Source of the DNA: Collinsella aerofaciens
GTDB taxonomy: Bacteria > Actinomycetota > Coriobacteriia > Coriobacteriales > Coriobacteriaceae
DNA length: 64,000 nucleotides
Direction of reading: 5' to 3'
Assembly (NCBI RefSeq): GCF_028206795.1
Contig: NZ_JAQLFJ010000003.1
Coordinates: 166,419-230,418 of the forward strand
Shown: piece after piece, positions 48,517-58,094 of the stretch
Layout of the letters: each line of letters opens with the position of its first letter
How positions within the stretch are numbered: position 1 is the first letter of the stretch
Program-made: the position numbers and the translations under genes
The notes under the pieces: generated by a model
What the model was told of the DNA's origin: nothing
Database searches by the model: none
The model's input: the letters and a program-made list of their open reading frames with translations, nothing else

Positions 48517-49356
48517 ATGTATAAGATCCTGGAGAAGACGCAGTTCTCGGAGAAGGTGTTCAAGTTCCGCATCGAGGCGCCCGCAATCGCCAAGCATGCG
48601 CACGCTGGACAGTTCCTCATGGTTCGCGCCAACGAGACGGGCGAGCGCGTCCCGTTTACCCTGGCCGGCTGGAACGGTGACGAGGGCTGGGTCGAGTTCA
48701 TCTTCATGGTGATCGGCAAGACCACCGAGATGCTTTCCACCTACGAGGCCGGCGAGTCACTGCGCGACGTCGTGGGCCCGCTGGGCGTTCCCACCGAGAT
48801 GGCCGAGGGCCCCTGCGCCGTCATTGGCGGCGGCGTCGGCCTGGCAATTGCCTTCCCGGTCGCCAAGCACCTGGTCGAGACCGGTCACGAAGTTCACGCC
48901 ATCATGGGCGCCCGCACCAAGGACCTCCTGCTCATGGAGGACCAGTTCCGCGAGCTCCTCGACGAGGACCACATCCACATCACCACCGACGACGGCTCCT
49001 ACGGCGAGCAGGGTGTTGTCACCGCTCCGCTGGAGCGCCTGCTGCAGGACAAGGCCGTGAGCCAGGTCTTCTGCGTCGGCCCCGTTCCGATGATGAAGTT
49101 CTCGACCCTCACCGCCCAGAAGTACGACACCCCCATCACCGCGTCGCTCAACCCCATCATGGTTGACGGCACCGGCATGTGCGGCTGCTGCCGCGTCGAG
49201 GTGGGCGGCGTGACCAAGTTCGCTTGCGTCGACGGCCCCGACTTCGATGCCACCCTGGTCGACTGGGATGACCTTCGTGCCCGCCAGGCCGCTTACCGTT
49301 CCGAAGAGGGCGAGTCCCTCAAGGCCTATGAGGAAAAGAGCTGCGCATGCCACTAG
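48517..49356 (+). CDS. nfnA: NfnA-like FAD/[2Fe-2S] NAD(P)-binding subunit
   Basis: 279 residues of the sulfide dehydrogenase/dihydroorotate dehydrogenase electron-transfer type. AGQFLMVRANETGERVPFTL binds FAD, CAVIGGGVGLAIAFPVAKHL binds NAD, and the C-terminal GTGMCGCCRVEV with ACVDGP holds the [2Fe-2S] cluster. Together with the overlapping next gene it should form NfnAB, which couples NADH and ferredoxin oxidation to NADP+ reduction by flavin-based electron bifurcation. It starts at 48517 after AAGAGAGGGG. Confidence 0.88.
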   Translation: MYKILEKTQFSEKVFKFRIEAPAIAKHAHAGQFLMVRANETGERVPFTLAGWNGDEGWVEFIFMVIGKTTEMLSTYEAGESLRDVVGPLGVPTEMAEGPCAVIGGGVGLAIAFPVAKHLVETGHEVHAIMGARTKDLLLMEDQFRELLDEDHIHITTDDGSYGEQGVVTAPLERLLQDKAVSQVFCVGPVPMMKFSTLTAQKYDTPITASLNPIMVDGTGMCGCCRVEVGGVTKFACVDGPDFDATLVDWDDLRARQAAYRSEEGESLKAYEEKSCACH

Positions 49357-50756
49357 TTAACGGTCGTTTCGTTGCCGATATGAAGTCGCCCCGCACCCCC
49401 GATAACGAGGAGCCGGCTGCCGAGCGCGCCTGCGACTTCCGCCCCGTCGACAAGGGCTTCACCGAGGAGATGGCGCTGGCCGAGGCCGAGCGCTGCCTCA
49501 ACTGCAAGAAGCCGTTCTGTGTTGAGGGCTGCCCCGTCAACATCAACATCCCCCGCTTTATCGAGCAGATCCGCGAGAAGGACTTCGGCGGCGCTCTCGA
49601 TACCATCCGCGAGGACTCCATGCTTCCCGCCATCTGCGGTCGCGTCTGCCCGCAGGAGAACCAGTGCGAGGGCAAGTGCATCCGTGGTAAGAAGTCCGAG
49701 CCCGTGGCCATCGGCCAGCTCGAGCGCTTCCTGGGTGATCGCCCCGAGCTCGCCTCCACGCCCAAGATGGCCCCCAAGAACGGCAAGAAGGTCGCCGTCG
49801 TCGGCTCCGGCCCGTCCGGCATCACCTGCGCCGGCGAGCTCGCCCGCAACGGCTTTGACGTTACCGTCTTCGAGGCATTCTTCACCGGCGGCGGCGTGCT
49901 GGTCTACGGCATCCCCGAGTTCCGTCTGCCCAAGGCAGTCGTCAAGCGCGAGATTGACGGCATGGAGGACATGGGCGTCAAGTTTGAGTACAACTCCGTC
50001 GTGGGCAATATGGCCACGGCCGAGGAGCTGTTCGAGCAGGGCTTCGACGCCATCTACGTGGCGACCGGCGCAGGCCTGCCCAAGTTCCTCAACGTCCCCG
50101 GCGAGAACCTGCCCAACGTCTTCTTCGCTAACGAGTACCTCACCCGCGTGAACCTGATGAAGGCCAACAAGTTCCCCGAGTACGACACCCCCACCAAGCA
50201 CGGCAAGAACGTCGTCGTCTTTGGCGGCGGCAACGTGGCTATGGACGCTGTCCGTACCGCCAAGCGTCTGGGCGCCGAGCACGCCATCATCGCCTACCGT
50301 CGTACCGAGGACGAGATGCCCTGCCGTCGCGCCGAGCTGCACCATGCTAAGGCCGAGGGCGTCGAGGTTCTGCCGCTCGTCTCCCCGCTCGAGTTTGTCG
50401 CTGGCGAAGACGGCTCCGTGTGCGCCGTCAAGGTCCAGAAGATGGAGCTCGGCGAGCCTGACGAGTCCGGCCGTCGCCGCCCGGTGCCCATCGAGGGCGC
50501 CATCGAGGAGATCCCCTGCGACGTCGCGATCTCGGCTATCGGCACCAACGCCAACCCCTTCGCAAAGAAGATCGGCGGCAAGATGGAGCTCAACAAGTGG
50601 GGCTACATCGTCGCCGACGAGGAGACCGGCCAGACCACCGATCCCCGCATCTGGGCCGGCGGCGACATCGTCACCGGTGCCGCTACGGTCATTCTGGCGA
50701 TGGGCGCCGGCAAGAAGGCCGCTGCCTCCATCACCAAGAGCCTGCTGGGCGAGTAA
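49347..50756 (+). CDS. nfnB: NfnB-like (GltD-type) FAD/4Fe-4S subunit
   Basis: 469 residues. The N-terminal cysteines in RCLNCKKPFCVEGCPVNI, then ICGRVCPQENQCEGKC, bind two [4Fe-4S] clusters. VAVVGSGPSGITCAGELA binds FAD and VVVFGGGNVAMDAVRTAKRL binds NADP(H). It overlaps nfnA by 10 nt. No glutamate synthase large subunit is nearby, which favours NfnB over GltD. The complex would link NAD(H), NADP(H) and the ferredoxin pool that also feeds the membrane hydrogenase at 4574-10236. Confidence 0.88.
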   Translation: MPLVNGRFVADMKSPRTPDNEEPAAERACDFRPVDKGFTEEMALAEAERCLNCKKPFCVEGCPVNINIPRFIEQIREKDFGGALDTIREDSMLPAICGRVCPQENQCEGKCIRGKKSEPVAIGQLERFLGDRPELASTPKMAPKNGKKVAVVGSGPSGITCAGELARNGFDVTVFEAFFTGGGVLVYGIPEFRLPKAVVKREIDGMEDMGVKFEYNSVVGNMATAEELFEQGFDAIYVATGAGLPKFLNVPGENLPNVFFANEYLTRVNLMKANKFPEYDTPTKHGKNVVVFGGGNVAMDAVRTAKRLGAEHAIIAYRRTEDEMPCRRAELHHAKAEGVEVLPLVSPLEFVAGEDGSVCAVKVQKMELGEPDESGRRRPVPIEGAIEEIPCDVAISAIGTNANPFAKKIGGKMELNKWGYIVADEETGQTTDPRIWAGGDIVTGAATVILAMGAGKKAAASITKSLLGE

Positions 50757-50784
50757 TCACCCTCAGCGCTAGCCATTAAACGGC

Positions 50785-50824
50785 AAAGTCCCCGTCGAGC
50801 ACACGCCCGGCGGGGACTTTTTCT
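50785..50824 (+). terminator. Intrinsic terminator of the nfnAB-like operon
   Basis: AAAGTCCCCG and CGGGGACTTT form a 10-bp stem followed by TTTTTC, 28 nt after the nfnB stop. Confidence 0.88.
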
Positions 50825-50835
50825 ATGTCAGCCAA

Positions 50836-51116
50836 CCGACCGCCACAAAGGGGACATGCACCTTTGTGGCGGTCGGGGACTTGGCCGGTCGTTTTGTCTC
50901 AATCTGTAACACCTGGAGCCCGTTGAGCCTTGTAGTTGTTACAGATCGAGATATTGCTCCAACCGCCTCCGCTTTGTCTCAATCTGTAACAGTTAGAGAT
51001 CAAATACCTCGCTACGTGTTACAGATCGAGACATTAGGTTGGCGAACATCTGCCTGTTCATCTCAATCTGTAACACCTGGAGCCGTTTTGGGCAGCTTGG
51101 TGTTACAGATCGAGAT
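50836..51116. repeat. Composite repeat: CCACAAAGG hairpin plus array 2 of 57-nt palindromes
   Basis: A 16-bp hairpin (CCGACCGCCACAAAGG, 50836-50851, mirrored at 50861-50876) is followed by GGACTTGGCCGG and three 57-nt palindromic units (50896-50952, 50976-51032, 51060-51116). The same order recurs at 57864-58058. It lies at the 3' ends of both flanking genes. Confidence 0.9.
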
Positions 51117-51152
51117 TTTGCATAAGCCGAGGATAGGCACCGTCACCAAAAC

Positions 51153-54100
51153 CTAGCGCTTGCGACGCTTGGTCGCGGCGGTGCCGGCGGCGGCTACGGT
51201 TGCGCCGGCGATGCCCAGGGCGGCGACCGCCATCGCGGCGGAGTCACCCGTGCTGGCGAGCTCCGTGCCGCTGGACTTCTTGCCGTTCTTGCCCTTACCC
51301 TTGGACTTGTTCGTCGTCACCGTGGTCGTCGTCGAAGTCAAACTGCCCGCAGGGACCCCGGCGCCACCAGAGCCATCCGCACCGCCACCCTGCTCGCCGC
51401 CGCCAGGCGTCGGCTTGGGCTCGGGCTCCGGCTTGGGCTCGGGTGTCGCCTCATCGGTCACCGTAATCGTAATGTTCAGACGCTCGGAATACTCACTGTA
51501 CGACATGCCAGGGCGCTGTGCCGCAATGCGCACATACATGTTGCTATCGAGCGCAATAGGCTCGGTGTACTTTACGCGGCCTTCGTCACGGCAGGGGCAG
51601 GTGTCGTTAGTCGTGTACCAAATCGTCGTGCCATCCTCGGCCGAAAGCTCCAGCTTCGTGCCCTTGGGCACCGTAATGTAGTTCTCCTTGGGCGACCATG
51701 CACCAAACGTCGTCGCACCAAACGTCGCCACCGGTCGCGCCGGTCGCACTGCCTCGGCAGACACGCGAACGTCGACTTGCTTGGATAGCGCCGCGCCGTC
51801 CACCGCCGCCGTCAACGTCGTCAAACCGGGCAGAGCACCATGCAGCACAAACGTCGCCGCGCCGTCCTCGCCCGTCACGGCCTGGGTGGCATCGACAGAG
51901 CAGATAGCCGAGGACTCCAGCCCAACACTAACCTTGGCGCCCGCAAACGGCTTGCCCGCCTTATCGGTCACATGCGCCACCAGCTCAAAATCACTGCCCT
52001 CAAGCATGGTCACAGCCTGCTCCACGTTGAGCTTGAGCTTGTCGGCACGAACGCCCACGACAAGCTCGCCACTTGCCCAGCGCGCCATGGCCGTGCCGGC
52101 GTAGTTGCGAGCACCGTCGAGCTCAAACGCCACCGTCGAGCCTGCCTCACACGCATCGGCATAGCGAATACGCAGCACGCGCGACAGCGGCTTGCCATTG
52201 GGATCGCCCTGCTTGTCGAGCCACGTATACGTCACGTCGCCCAAGCCCTGCGCGCACAATGCGGCCAGGGCATCGTCGCTCGCATCCATATACTGCGTAA
52301 ACTCAACCTCGACGCAATCGGTATAGGCATGGGCCGAAGCCACCTCGGGCGCCGCCGTCGACACCAAGCCAATGTTCACCTCAGTCTGAATCGGCGGCAC
52401 GCGCAGCCAAGCCGAACGCGCCTCCTCATACCCGTCCTTGGTCACGCGCACCTGATACCAGCCGGTCGGCGTATTCCAGTTGTACGCACCGTCCGCACCC
52501 GTTGCAAGTGGGTTGTCCTGCTCATACTCCTCGGCATCCCAAAGCGCTGCATTGGTACCGGCCGCATCGTCGGCGCTCCACAGCTCAACCGTTGCGCCCT
52601 CGACCGTATTGGACAGCAGGCCCTCGTACACCACGCCCGCAGGGTCGGGTGCAGCCTTGGCAGCCACATTGCGATAACGCGCCTCAAAGATCGACTGCAT
52701 CTTCTCGTCCGAGATCAAGCCGTCCTTGTTGGCGTTATAGACCTCGGCGTCGGTCAGCTCGCCCCAGTTGACCGTAATACGATTCTGGCATGCGCGCTCC
52801 ACCTGCTCGCAGGCAACATCGTAGGCGCATTCGGCATTGGTCAGCTTAATCGCGCGCTCCGAACCTACGCTGGTCGAAGCCGCGTCATAGGCAGCGCCCA
52901 CCACAGTACCCGCCGAACCGGCCGTCAGCACGCCGGCGATTGTCATAATGGAGCCCACCGCCACATCGGTGCTGTCGTGGCAGAGCTGGCGATACAGCAG
53001 ATCCTCAAACGCACGCGCCTTCTCCATGGCGTCGCGCAGCGCGTAAATGCACTTCCAGTCGTCCTCGGTCTTCTCGGGCTTGGCAAGCAAGCGCGTATGC
53101 TGAAGCTCATAGCCCTCGCGCTCGCCCTTCACCTTCTGCATACGAACGTTCACGTTCTCCCAGTTCTTGCTGGCATCGTTCACGCCGTAAATGCCGGTAA
53201 AGATGCCGATGCCCTGGGTCGCCGCGGGAAACGCCTGGCCGGCCGCCTTCCACGCATCGGTCTTAAAGACCTGTCCGAACATCTCGCACTCAATCTTATA
53301 GCTCTTGAGTGAGCGAATCGTGCGGATGAGCTTCATATGGGCGCTCACGTCGCCGTTGCGCTTCCAAGCCATAAGCCAGCCGCGAATCGTAGAGTTATTG
53401 AGGCTATGGACCACATTCCAGTTGTCGTACAGGTTGTCCAGGATGTCGCACTGCATGGCGATCGAGTTAAACAGAAGCGCCTGGTTCTTGTTGTTATTGG
53501 AGTTCTCGATAAACTCCGACTCGATATAGGCCGTCTGCTCGCCATCGGGCGCGGCGACCTTAAAGCCCTTGACGGTATCGTCGTCAGCCGCCTTGTAGCT
53601 CAGCGAGCTGCCGAGCGCCTGGCCCAAATCGTTAAACCCGCTCGTCGACTGGCCGTTGTACTCGCTGGCCTTAATGCCCGCACACTTGTTGAGCGCCGCA
53701 GCGGTTGCGTCATTCCAGCTTCCGTATTGGTTGAGCTGGCCGATACCCATCGACTGACCCACCAGATCCTCGGCCTGCTGGGCAATAAACTCCGCTCGCG
53801 ACGCATGGTCGACAAGTTCCTTGATGGCCGCCGCGTCCGCCGCATTTGCACCCTGAGCCGACGCGAGCTCCTGGTACCAATCCTCGCCGGTGCCATACGT
53901 GTCCTCAAAGATCATCTTGTCCACATTGACGCCGTAGCTGTCGCCCTGCTGGGTTAGCAGCGCCGACGACCCGCCGACCGCGGCCTTGAGCTCGGCGGCA
54001 AACTGCGCGGCCTCGTCGTTGCCAGCATCATCACCCTCGCCGTCGCTGGCGGCGGGGGCGCGACGAGCCTTGCGGGCAGCTCCACCTTGGGCTTCGCCCT

Positions 54101-57100
54101 CTTTACCGCCCTTCTCTTCCTCGGCAAACGCATCGGCGACCATCTGGTCAATCGCGTCGTTAAAGGCCTCGTCGACATCATTAAACGAGTTATCCATCAT
54201 ATACTCGTGCCACTGCTGCACGGCATTCGAGAACTCCTGCTGGCGCTCCTCGGCCGCGGCGGAATGCTTTTTGGCCGAAGCGTTGGCATCAAAACTCAGC
54301 ATGGTCATAAGCTGGGCATTGGAGATGCGGTAGGTCTGCGGCATAAAGATCTGCTCAAAGTTTCCGCAGTTCACATAGGTCGAGTCATTCGCCTTGTTAA
54401 ACTCGTCGAGCAGCTTAAGGTAACCCTCGTCCACATACTCCGCTACATAGCGCACACGGGTGCCCTCGCGCGACTTTTGAGTCAGAGGAATCGTCACCGT
54501 CTTGCCATCCGCGCAGTCCACGTACAGGTCGAGCGTGTCGGCGGCCTCTTCGTTTCCCACCTCGAGCGTGATGTCAAAGGTCCAGTAGGCGTTCTTCTTT
54601 TGCGGCAGATGATGGAAGGTCCACAGGCTCTTGCCGGTGTCCTTGCCGTCCTTGACCAGGTTTTGCGTACCGCCACGATACGTCACATCAAAGTTCCAGA
54701 CCGAAGCGCCCGGAACATAGCGCACATAGTTGCGAGCCGTCACCTCTGCGGCAGCAGCGGCGACGTCGGTCGAGCCCACGCGCGCCTCGAGCGTCACGCG
54801 CTCGGCGGCAAGCGTATCCTGCGGCAGGTCGTATTCAATCTTGGCACGGCCGAGTTTATTGGTCTTGCCAGTGTACTTTGCGGCCGAGGCGCCCGCGCCC
54901 ACGGTAAGCTGCACGCTTTTGCCGGGCGCCGCATAAACGTAGGCCACATTGCCCAGCAGGCTGTGGACGTCGGTGCTGTCGACCTCGATGCGCGATCCGC
55001 TAACCTCGAGCGTGGTGCTTCCCAGCGGCAATGTCACCTCGCCCAGCGTAATAAGCGGCGAGATAGCAAAGATGCCCGCGGCCTTAGGCTTAAAGCGCAC
55101 AAACACATCGGCGCCCATGCCCTTCTTCATATCGAGAACGAGGTTGTCGCCCTCCCACGTCGCGTCAGTCCACCATGTACGGGAGCTATCACCGGGATCG
55201 CGAGAGCCTGCGGACACATCCTCGACGGCATCCTTGGCCAGCGGAATCTCAATCTTGGCAGCCTGGCTGTCCTTGAGCTCGTAATGAATGCGCAGCTCGG
55301 TCTCCACGCCAACGACCGCGGACGAATCAGCAATAACCGAGCCCGCCGTCAGCCCGCGCTCGGCACGATAGGCCTCCACGTCAAACGTCGGCACGTCGAG
55401 CGTCACGTCGAGCTGTTTGCCGTCCTCAATCTTCACCTGCTTTTGCGCGATATGCTTACCCACGGTCAGCCCTAGCCGGCTAAACGTGGAATAGCTCGTC
55501 GCTTGAATGTCGTAGCTCGTCTTGTTAAAGGCGACGATGGTGTACGAACCGGCCTTAAGGCGCGGCGTCTCGGCCTTCATGATAGGCGTGGTGCCATCGT
55601 CTTCGTAACCCATCAGATAGGTGACGCCGTCGGCGACTAGCTTGCCGTCGGATGTACGGAACACCAGCACGCGGTTGGCTCCCTGGTAGTCGCCCTTGGT
55701 CGTGACCGTCGCCGTACCCCAAGGCTTCAAGTCGATATCGACCTTACCGGCCGAGGGCTTCACCGTCGCCGTCGCCCCACCCAGCTTGAGGCTGTCTTTG
55801 GGCTCGAGCGTTATCTCCAGATCCTGGTCCGCGTCGGCAATGGCCTGCGACACCACGAGTGCCGTGCCCTGGATACGGAAGTCGTTTTCCTTGTCACCCT
55901 TGGCAGGCTTAAGCGTCTTGCCGCCGCTCTTCACCGTCAGATCGATGTTATCGAGACTATCGAGCTCAATGCGCTCGGTCTTATCCTGGCCCACAATCGG
56001 TTCAAGATAGCCCACGTTGAGCTCAATCGCACGCGAGGACGGAATCTTGGTAAAGTCCTCCGCCTTAATCTCTCCGATATTCCATGTGCCCGTCATCTGG
56101 TCGCCCGGGCGCGCCAGCACCATGTCATAGTAACCGCTGAGCGAAATGCGCAGGGTGGCTGCTGTCTTGGAGAGAGCGTCCGCTGTAAAGCTGCCGTCAT
56201 CGCCAACCGCCAGCGGCGTGGACTGCCCCGCCTGCACGAGTGTAGCCGTCGCGTTCTGGGGAAGTTTGCCCGTCACCTGGGCCGCCTCGCCCATCCACTC
56301 AAACGTGTAGGCAGGCTTCGAGGAATCGACGGAGTCCTTGCGATCGGCCACGGCATCGGCAAGCTTTTTGACCATCGAGGGGTTGCCAGCCGAATCGGTC
56401 GCATAGGCATAGATGGTCTGGCCTTCACTAAAGGGAATCGCATACGTTACGCCATCGATTGTCACGCGCTCATTATAGTCGCCCGGATAGCCCGCCTCAC
56501 CAAACTGAAGATCGGGGTTCATCACGCGCAGGGCAACGGCATTATGGTTCGTCTCGTTTCCGTATCTCGTGTTCTCAAAAGCTCCCCACTCTATCATTTC
56601 CACGCTTTTGGGTAGCACAATCTCTTTGCCGACAATCGCAGGATCAAGAGAGGCGAACGCGAGCGCCCCGATAGATTTGACACCATCGCCAATCGTCACC
56701 GACGACACAAAGGAGCACCCACAAAATGCATAGTGCCCGATCCGCTCCACCGTGCCCGGCACATTGATCTGCGTAAAGGTGAGTACCGTTGTATCCGAGA
56801 CATAGAACTGTGGCACGCCACAATAGGCGAATGCAAGATAGTCGATAGTTTTGACCGAAGGCGGCAGCGTTGCCACCACATTGTCGTCAAGTTGTTCACA
56901 TTCCTTAAAGGCCTGCTCGGGAATCGTGGTAAAGGCCGCGTTGTTGGGCCAGGTTACCGTTTGGAGCGTCTTGCTTTTGTAGAATGCATAGCTCTTGAGC
57001 TCCTCGACCGAATCGGGCAGTGCGATCTCTTTGATGCTGCTGCCGCCCAAGCCGCCAACCGAGCGGACATGCGAATTAGGGGCGAAGGTGATCGATGTGA

Positions 57101-57758
57101 GCGCAGCGTTTCCCATACCCGTAAGGCTCACGACATTTTTGTCGTCGATGGTCGAGGGCACCTCCAACGTGGTAATGCCCGCGTCGCCATACTCGATAGA
57201 AATTTCGTTGGTGAGGCTATCAATCGAGAAGTAGTACTGCGCGGGGGTCTGCTCGCCGGCCACGTAGCCATCGTCGTATTCGTCCTTTACGCCCGTGGCG
57301 CCCTTCGAGGTTGCCCAGAGTTCAAGTTCCTCGTTCCAGGTCGCCTCGGTGCCGGAAGCCTCCTCTTGCTTTTGCTGCTCGGCGAGCTCCTTGCCCTCGA
57401 CAAGATCGGTGGCAAGCGTACCCGCAGGTGTGCTCTCGGTCTGTCCGGCGCCCGTCAGGCCCGCCGCCGATGCAATCTCGGAGGCCGGGGGCGTAGGGGT
57501 GTCACCGGCCTCGAGCGCTGTGGGGTCGGCAGCGCCGGCATCGGGCGCGGGGTCGGCGGCGTTGGCGGCATCGGCATCGGGCGCGGCGTCGGCGGGGTCG
57601 GCGGCGTCTACTTGGTCGACATCCGTCTGCACAAAGGTGCTATCGGTGGTGAGTGCCTCAGCAAACGCGCCCACAGGCAACGAGCCCGTCACCATAGTGA
57701 GGGTCACCGCGGCAATGGTCAGGCGGCGGCAAAGCGCTCGAACAGTAGTCCACCTCAT
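51153..57758 (-). CDS. Giant LAxTG-anchored surface protein with BspA-like leucine-rich repeats
   Basis: 2201 residues. A signal peptide (residues 1-34, ending VGAFAEA) precedes an Asp/Ala-rich segment (about 40-100). Leucine-rich repeats of the LRR_5/BspA type span about 160-400 (TSITFAPNSHV; SVEELKSYAFYKSKTLQTVT; GTVERIGHYAFCGC). Carboxypeptidase-like and beta-sandwich regions follow, then a long helical middle (about 1130-1650), an invasin-like Ig domain and a chitobiase-C-like domain (about 1970-2070, TIWYTTNDTCPCRDEGRVKY). It ends TELASTGDSAAMAVAALG and a KRRKR tail, a sortase signal. Start at 57758 follows AGGAAAGGAA; earlier codons are not signal-like. Probably an adhesin to host or diet polymers. 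Confidence 0.9.
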   Translation of the reverse strand: MRWTTVRALCRRLTIAAVTLTMVTGSLPVGAFAEALTTDSTFVQTDVDQVDAADPADAAPDADAANAADPAPDAGAADPTALEAGDTPTPPASEIASAAGLTGAGQTESTPAGTLATDLVEGKELAEQQKQEEASGTEATWNEELELWATSKGATGVKDEYDDGYVAGEQTPAQYYFSIDSLTNEISIEYGDAGITTLEVPSTIDDKNVVSLTGMGNAALTSITFAPNSHVRSVGGLGGSSIKEIALPDSVEELKSYAFYKSKTLQTVTWPNNAAFTTIPEQAFKECEQLDDNVVATLPPSVKTIDYLAFAYCGVPQFYVSDTTVLTFTQINVPGTVERIGHYAFCGCSFVSSVTIGDGVKSIGALAFASLDPAIVGKEIVLPKSVEMIEWGAFENTRYGNETNHNAVALRVMNPDLQFGEAGYPGDYNERVTIDGVTYAIPFSEGQTIYAYATDSAGNPSMVKKLADAVADRKDSVDSSKPAYTFEWMGEAAQVTGKLPQNATATLVQAGQSTPLAVGDDGSFTADALSKTAATLRISLSGYYDMVLARPGDQMTGTWNIGEIKAEDFTKIPSSRAIELNVGYLEPIVGQDKTERIELDSLDNIDLTVKSGGKTLKPAKGDKENDFRIQGTALVVSQAIADADQDLEITLEPKDSLKLGGATATVKPSAGKVDIDLKPWGTATVTTKGDYQGANRVLVFRTSDGKLVADGVTYLMGYEDDGTTPIMKAETPRLKAGSYTIVAFNKTSYDIQATSYSTFSRLGLTVGKHIAQKQVKIEDGKQLDVTLDVPTFDVEAYRAERGLTAGSVIADSSAVVGVETELRIHYELKDSQAAKIEIPLAKDAVEDVSAGSRDPGDSSRTWWTDATWEGDNLVLDMKKGMGADVFVRFKPKAAGIFAISPLITLGEVTLPLGSTTLEVSGSRIEVDSTDVHSLLGNVAYVYAAPGKSVQLTVGAGASAAKYTGKTNKLGRAKIEYDLPQDTLAAERVTLEARVGSTDVAAAAAEVTARNYVRYVPGASVWNFDVTYRGGTQNLVKDGKDTGKSLWTFHHLPQKKNAYWTFDITLEVGNEEAADTLDLYVDCADGKTVTIPLTQKSREGTRVRYVAEYVDEGYLKLLDEFNKANDSTYVNCGNFEQIFMPQTYRISNAQLMTMLSFDANASAKKHSAAAEERQQEFSNAVQQWHEYMMDNSFNDVDEAFNDAIDQMVADAFAEEEKGGKEGEAQGGAARKARRAPAASDGEGDDAGNDEAAQFAAELKAAVGGSSALLTQQGDSYGVNVDKMIFEDTYGTGEDWYQELASAQGANAADAAAIKELVDHASRAEFIAQQAEDLVGQSMGIGQLNQYGSWNDATAAALNKCAGIKASEYNGQSTSGFNDLGQALGSSLSYKAADDDTVKGFKVAAPDGEQTAYIESEFIENSNNNKNQALLFNSIAMQCDILDNLYDNWNVVHSLNNSTIRGWLMAWKRNGDVSAHMKLIRTIRSLKSYKIECEMFGQVFKTDAWKAAGQAFPAATQGIGIFTGIYGVNDASKNWENVNVRMQKVKGEREGYELQHTRLLAKPEKTEDDWKCIYALRDAMEKARAFEDLLYRQLCHDSTDVAVGSIMTIAGVLTAGSAGTVVGAAYDAASTSVGSERAIKLTNAECAYDVACEQVERACQNRITVNWGELTDAEVYNANKDGLISDEKMQSIFEARYRNVAAKAAPDPAGVVYEGLLSNTVEGATVELWSADDAAGTNAALWDAEEYEQDNPLATGADGAYNWNTPTGWYQVRVTKDGYEEARSAWLRVPPIQTEVNIGLVSTAAPEVASAHAYTDCVEVEFTQYMDASDDALAALCAQGLGDVTYTWLDKQGDPNGKPLSRVLRIRYADACEAGSTVAFELDGARNYAGTAMARWASGELVVGVRADKLKLNVEQAVTMLEGSDFELVAHVTDKAGKPFAGAKVSVGLESSAICSVDATQAVTGEDGAATFVLHGALPGLTTLTAAVDGAALSKQVDVRVSAEAVRPARPVATFGATTFGAWSPKENYITVPKGTKLELSAEDGTTIWYTTNDTCPCRDEGRVKYTEPIALDSNMYVRIAAQRPGMSYSEYSERLNITITVTDEATPEPKPEPEPKPTPGGGEQGGGADGSGGAGVPAGSLTSTTTTVTTNKSKGKGKNGKKSSGTELASTGDSAAMAVAALGIAGATVAAAGTAATKRRKR

Positions 57759-57818
57759 GGTCGTTCCTTTCCTGCAAACCAAAAGTCATCCAGCGTAATC
57801 GTTGTCTAAAAACAAAGC

Positions 57819-57852
57819 GAACGGTAGGTTCATATATACGAACCTACCGTTC
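57819..57852. promoter_or_regulatory. Palindrome upstream of the giant surface protein, possible operator
   Basis: GAACGGTAGGTTC and its mirror GAACCTACCGTTC are separated by 8 A/T-rich bases, 61 nt upstream of the ATG at 57758. The inner (T)AGGTTC...GAACCTA half-sites recur at 60573-60600. Confidence 0.6.
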
Positions 57853-57863
57853 TACCTGCGCAA

Positions 57864-58058
57864 ACCACCACAAAGGGGACAGGCACCTTTGTGACGGTTC
57901 TGGACTTGGCCGGCCAGTTTGTCTCAATCTGTAACAGTTAGAGGTCAAATTCCCCGCTTGGTGTTACGGATCGAGACATTAGATTGGCGACCATTCGGTT
58001 CATCTCAATCTGTAACATCTGGAGCCGTTTTGGGCAGTTTGGTGTTACAGATTGAGAT
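57864..58058. repeat. Composite repeat: CCACAAAGG hairpin plus array 3 of 57-nt palindromes
   Basis: ACCACCACAAAGGGGACAGG with its imperfect mirror (57864-57898), then GGACTTGGCCGG and two 57-nt units (57921-57977 and 58002-58058). The second unit is nearly identical to the last unit of array 2, including CTGGAGCCGTTTTGGGCAG. It fills most of the gap between the two surface-protein genes. Confidence 0.9.
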
Positions 58059-58094
58059 TTTACTGAAGCCGAGAACGAGAGCCGTCACCCAGCC

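Noticed and set aside
49347..50756. Glutamate synthase small subunit (GltD)
   Set aside because: The sequence alone could fit, but the overlapping NfnA-type partner and absence of a GltB large subunit favour NfnB.
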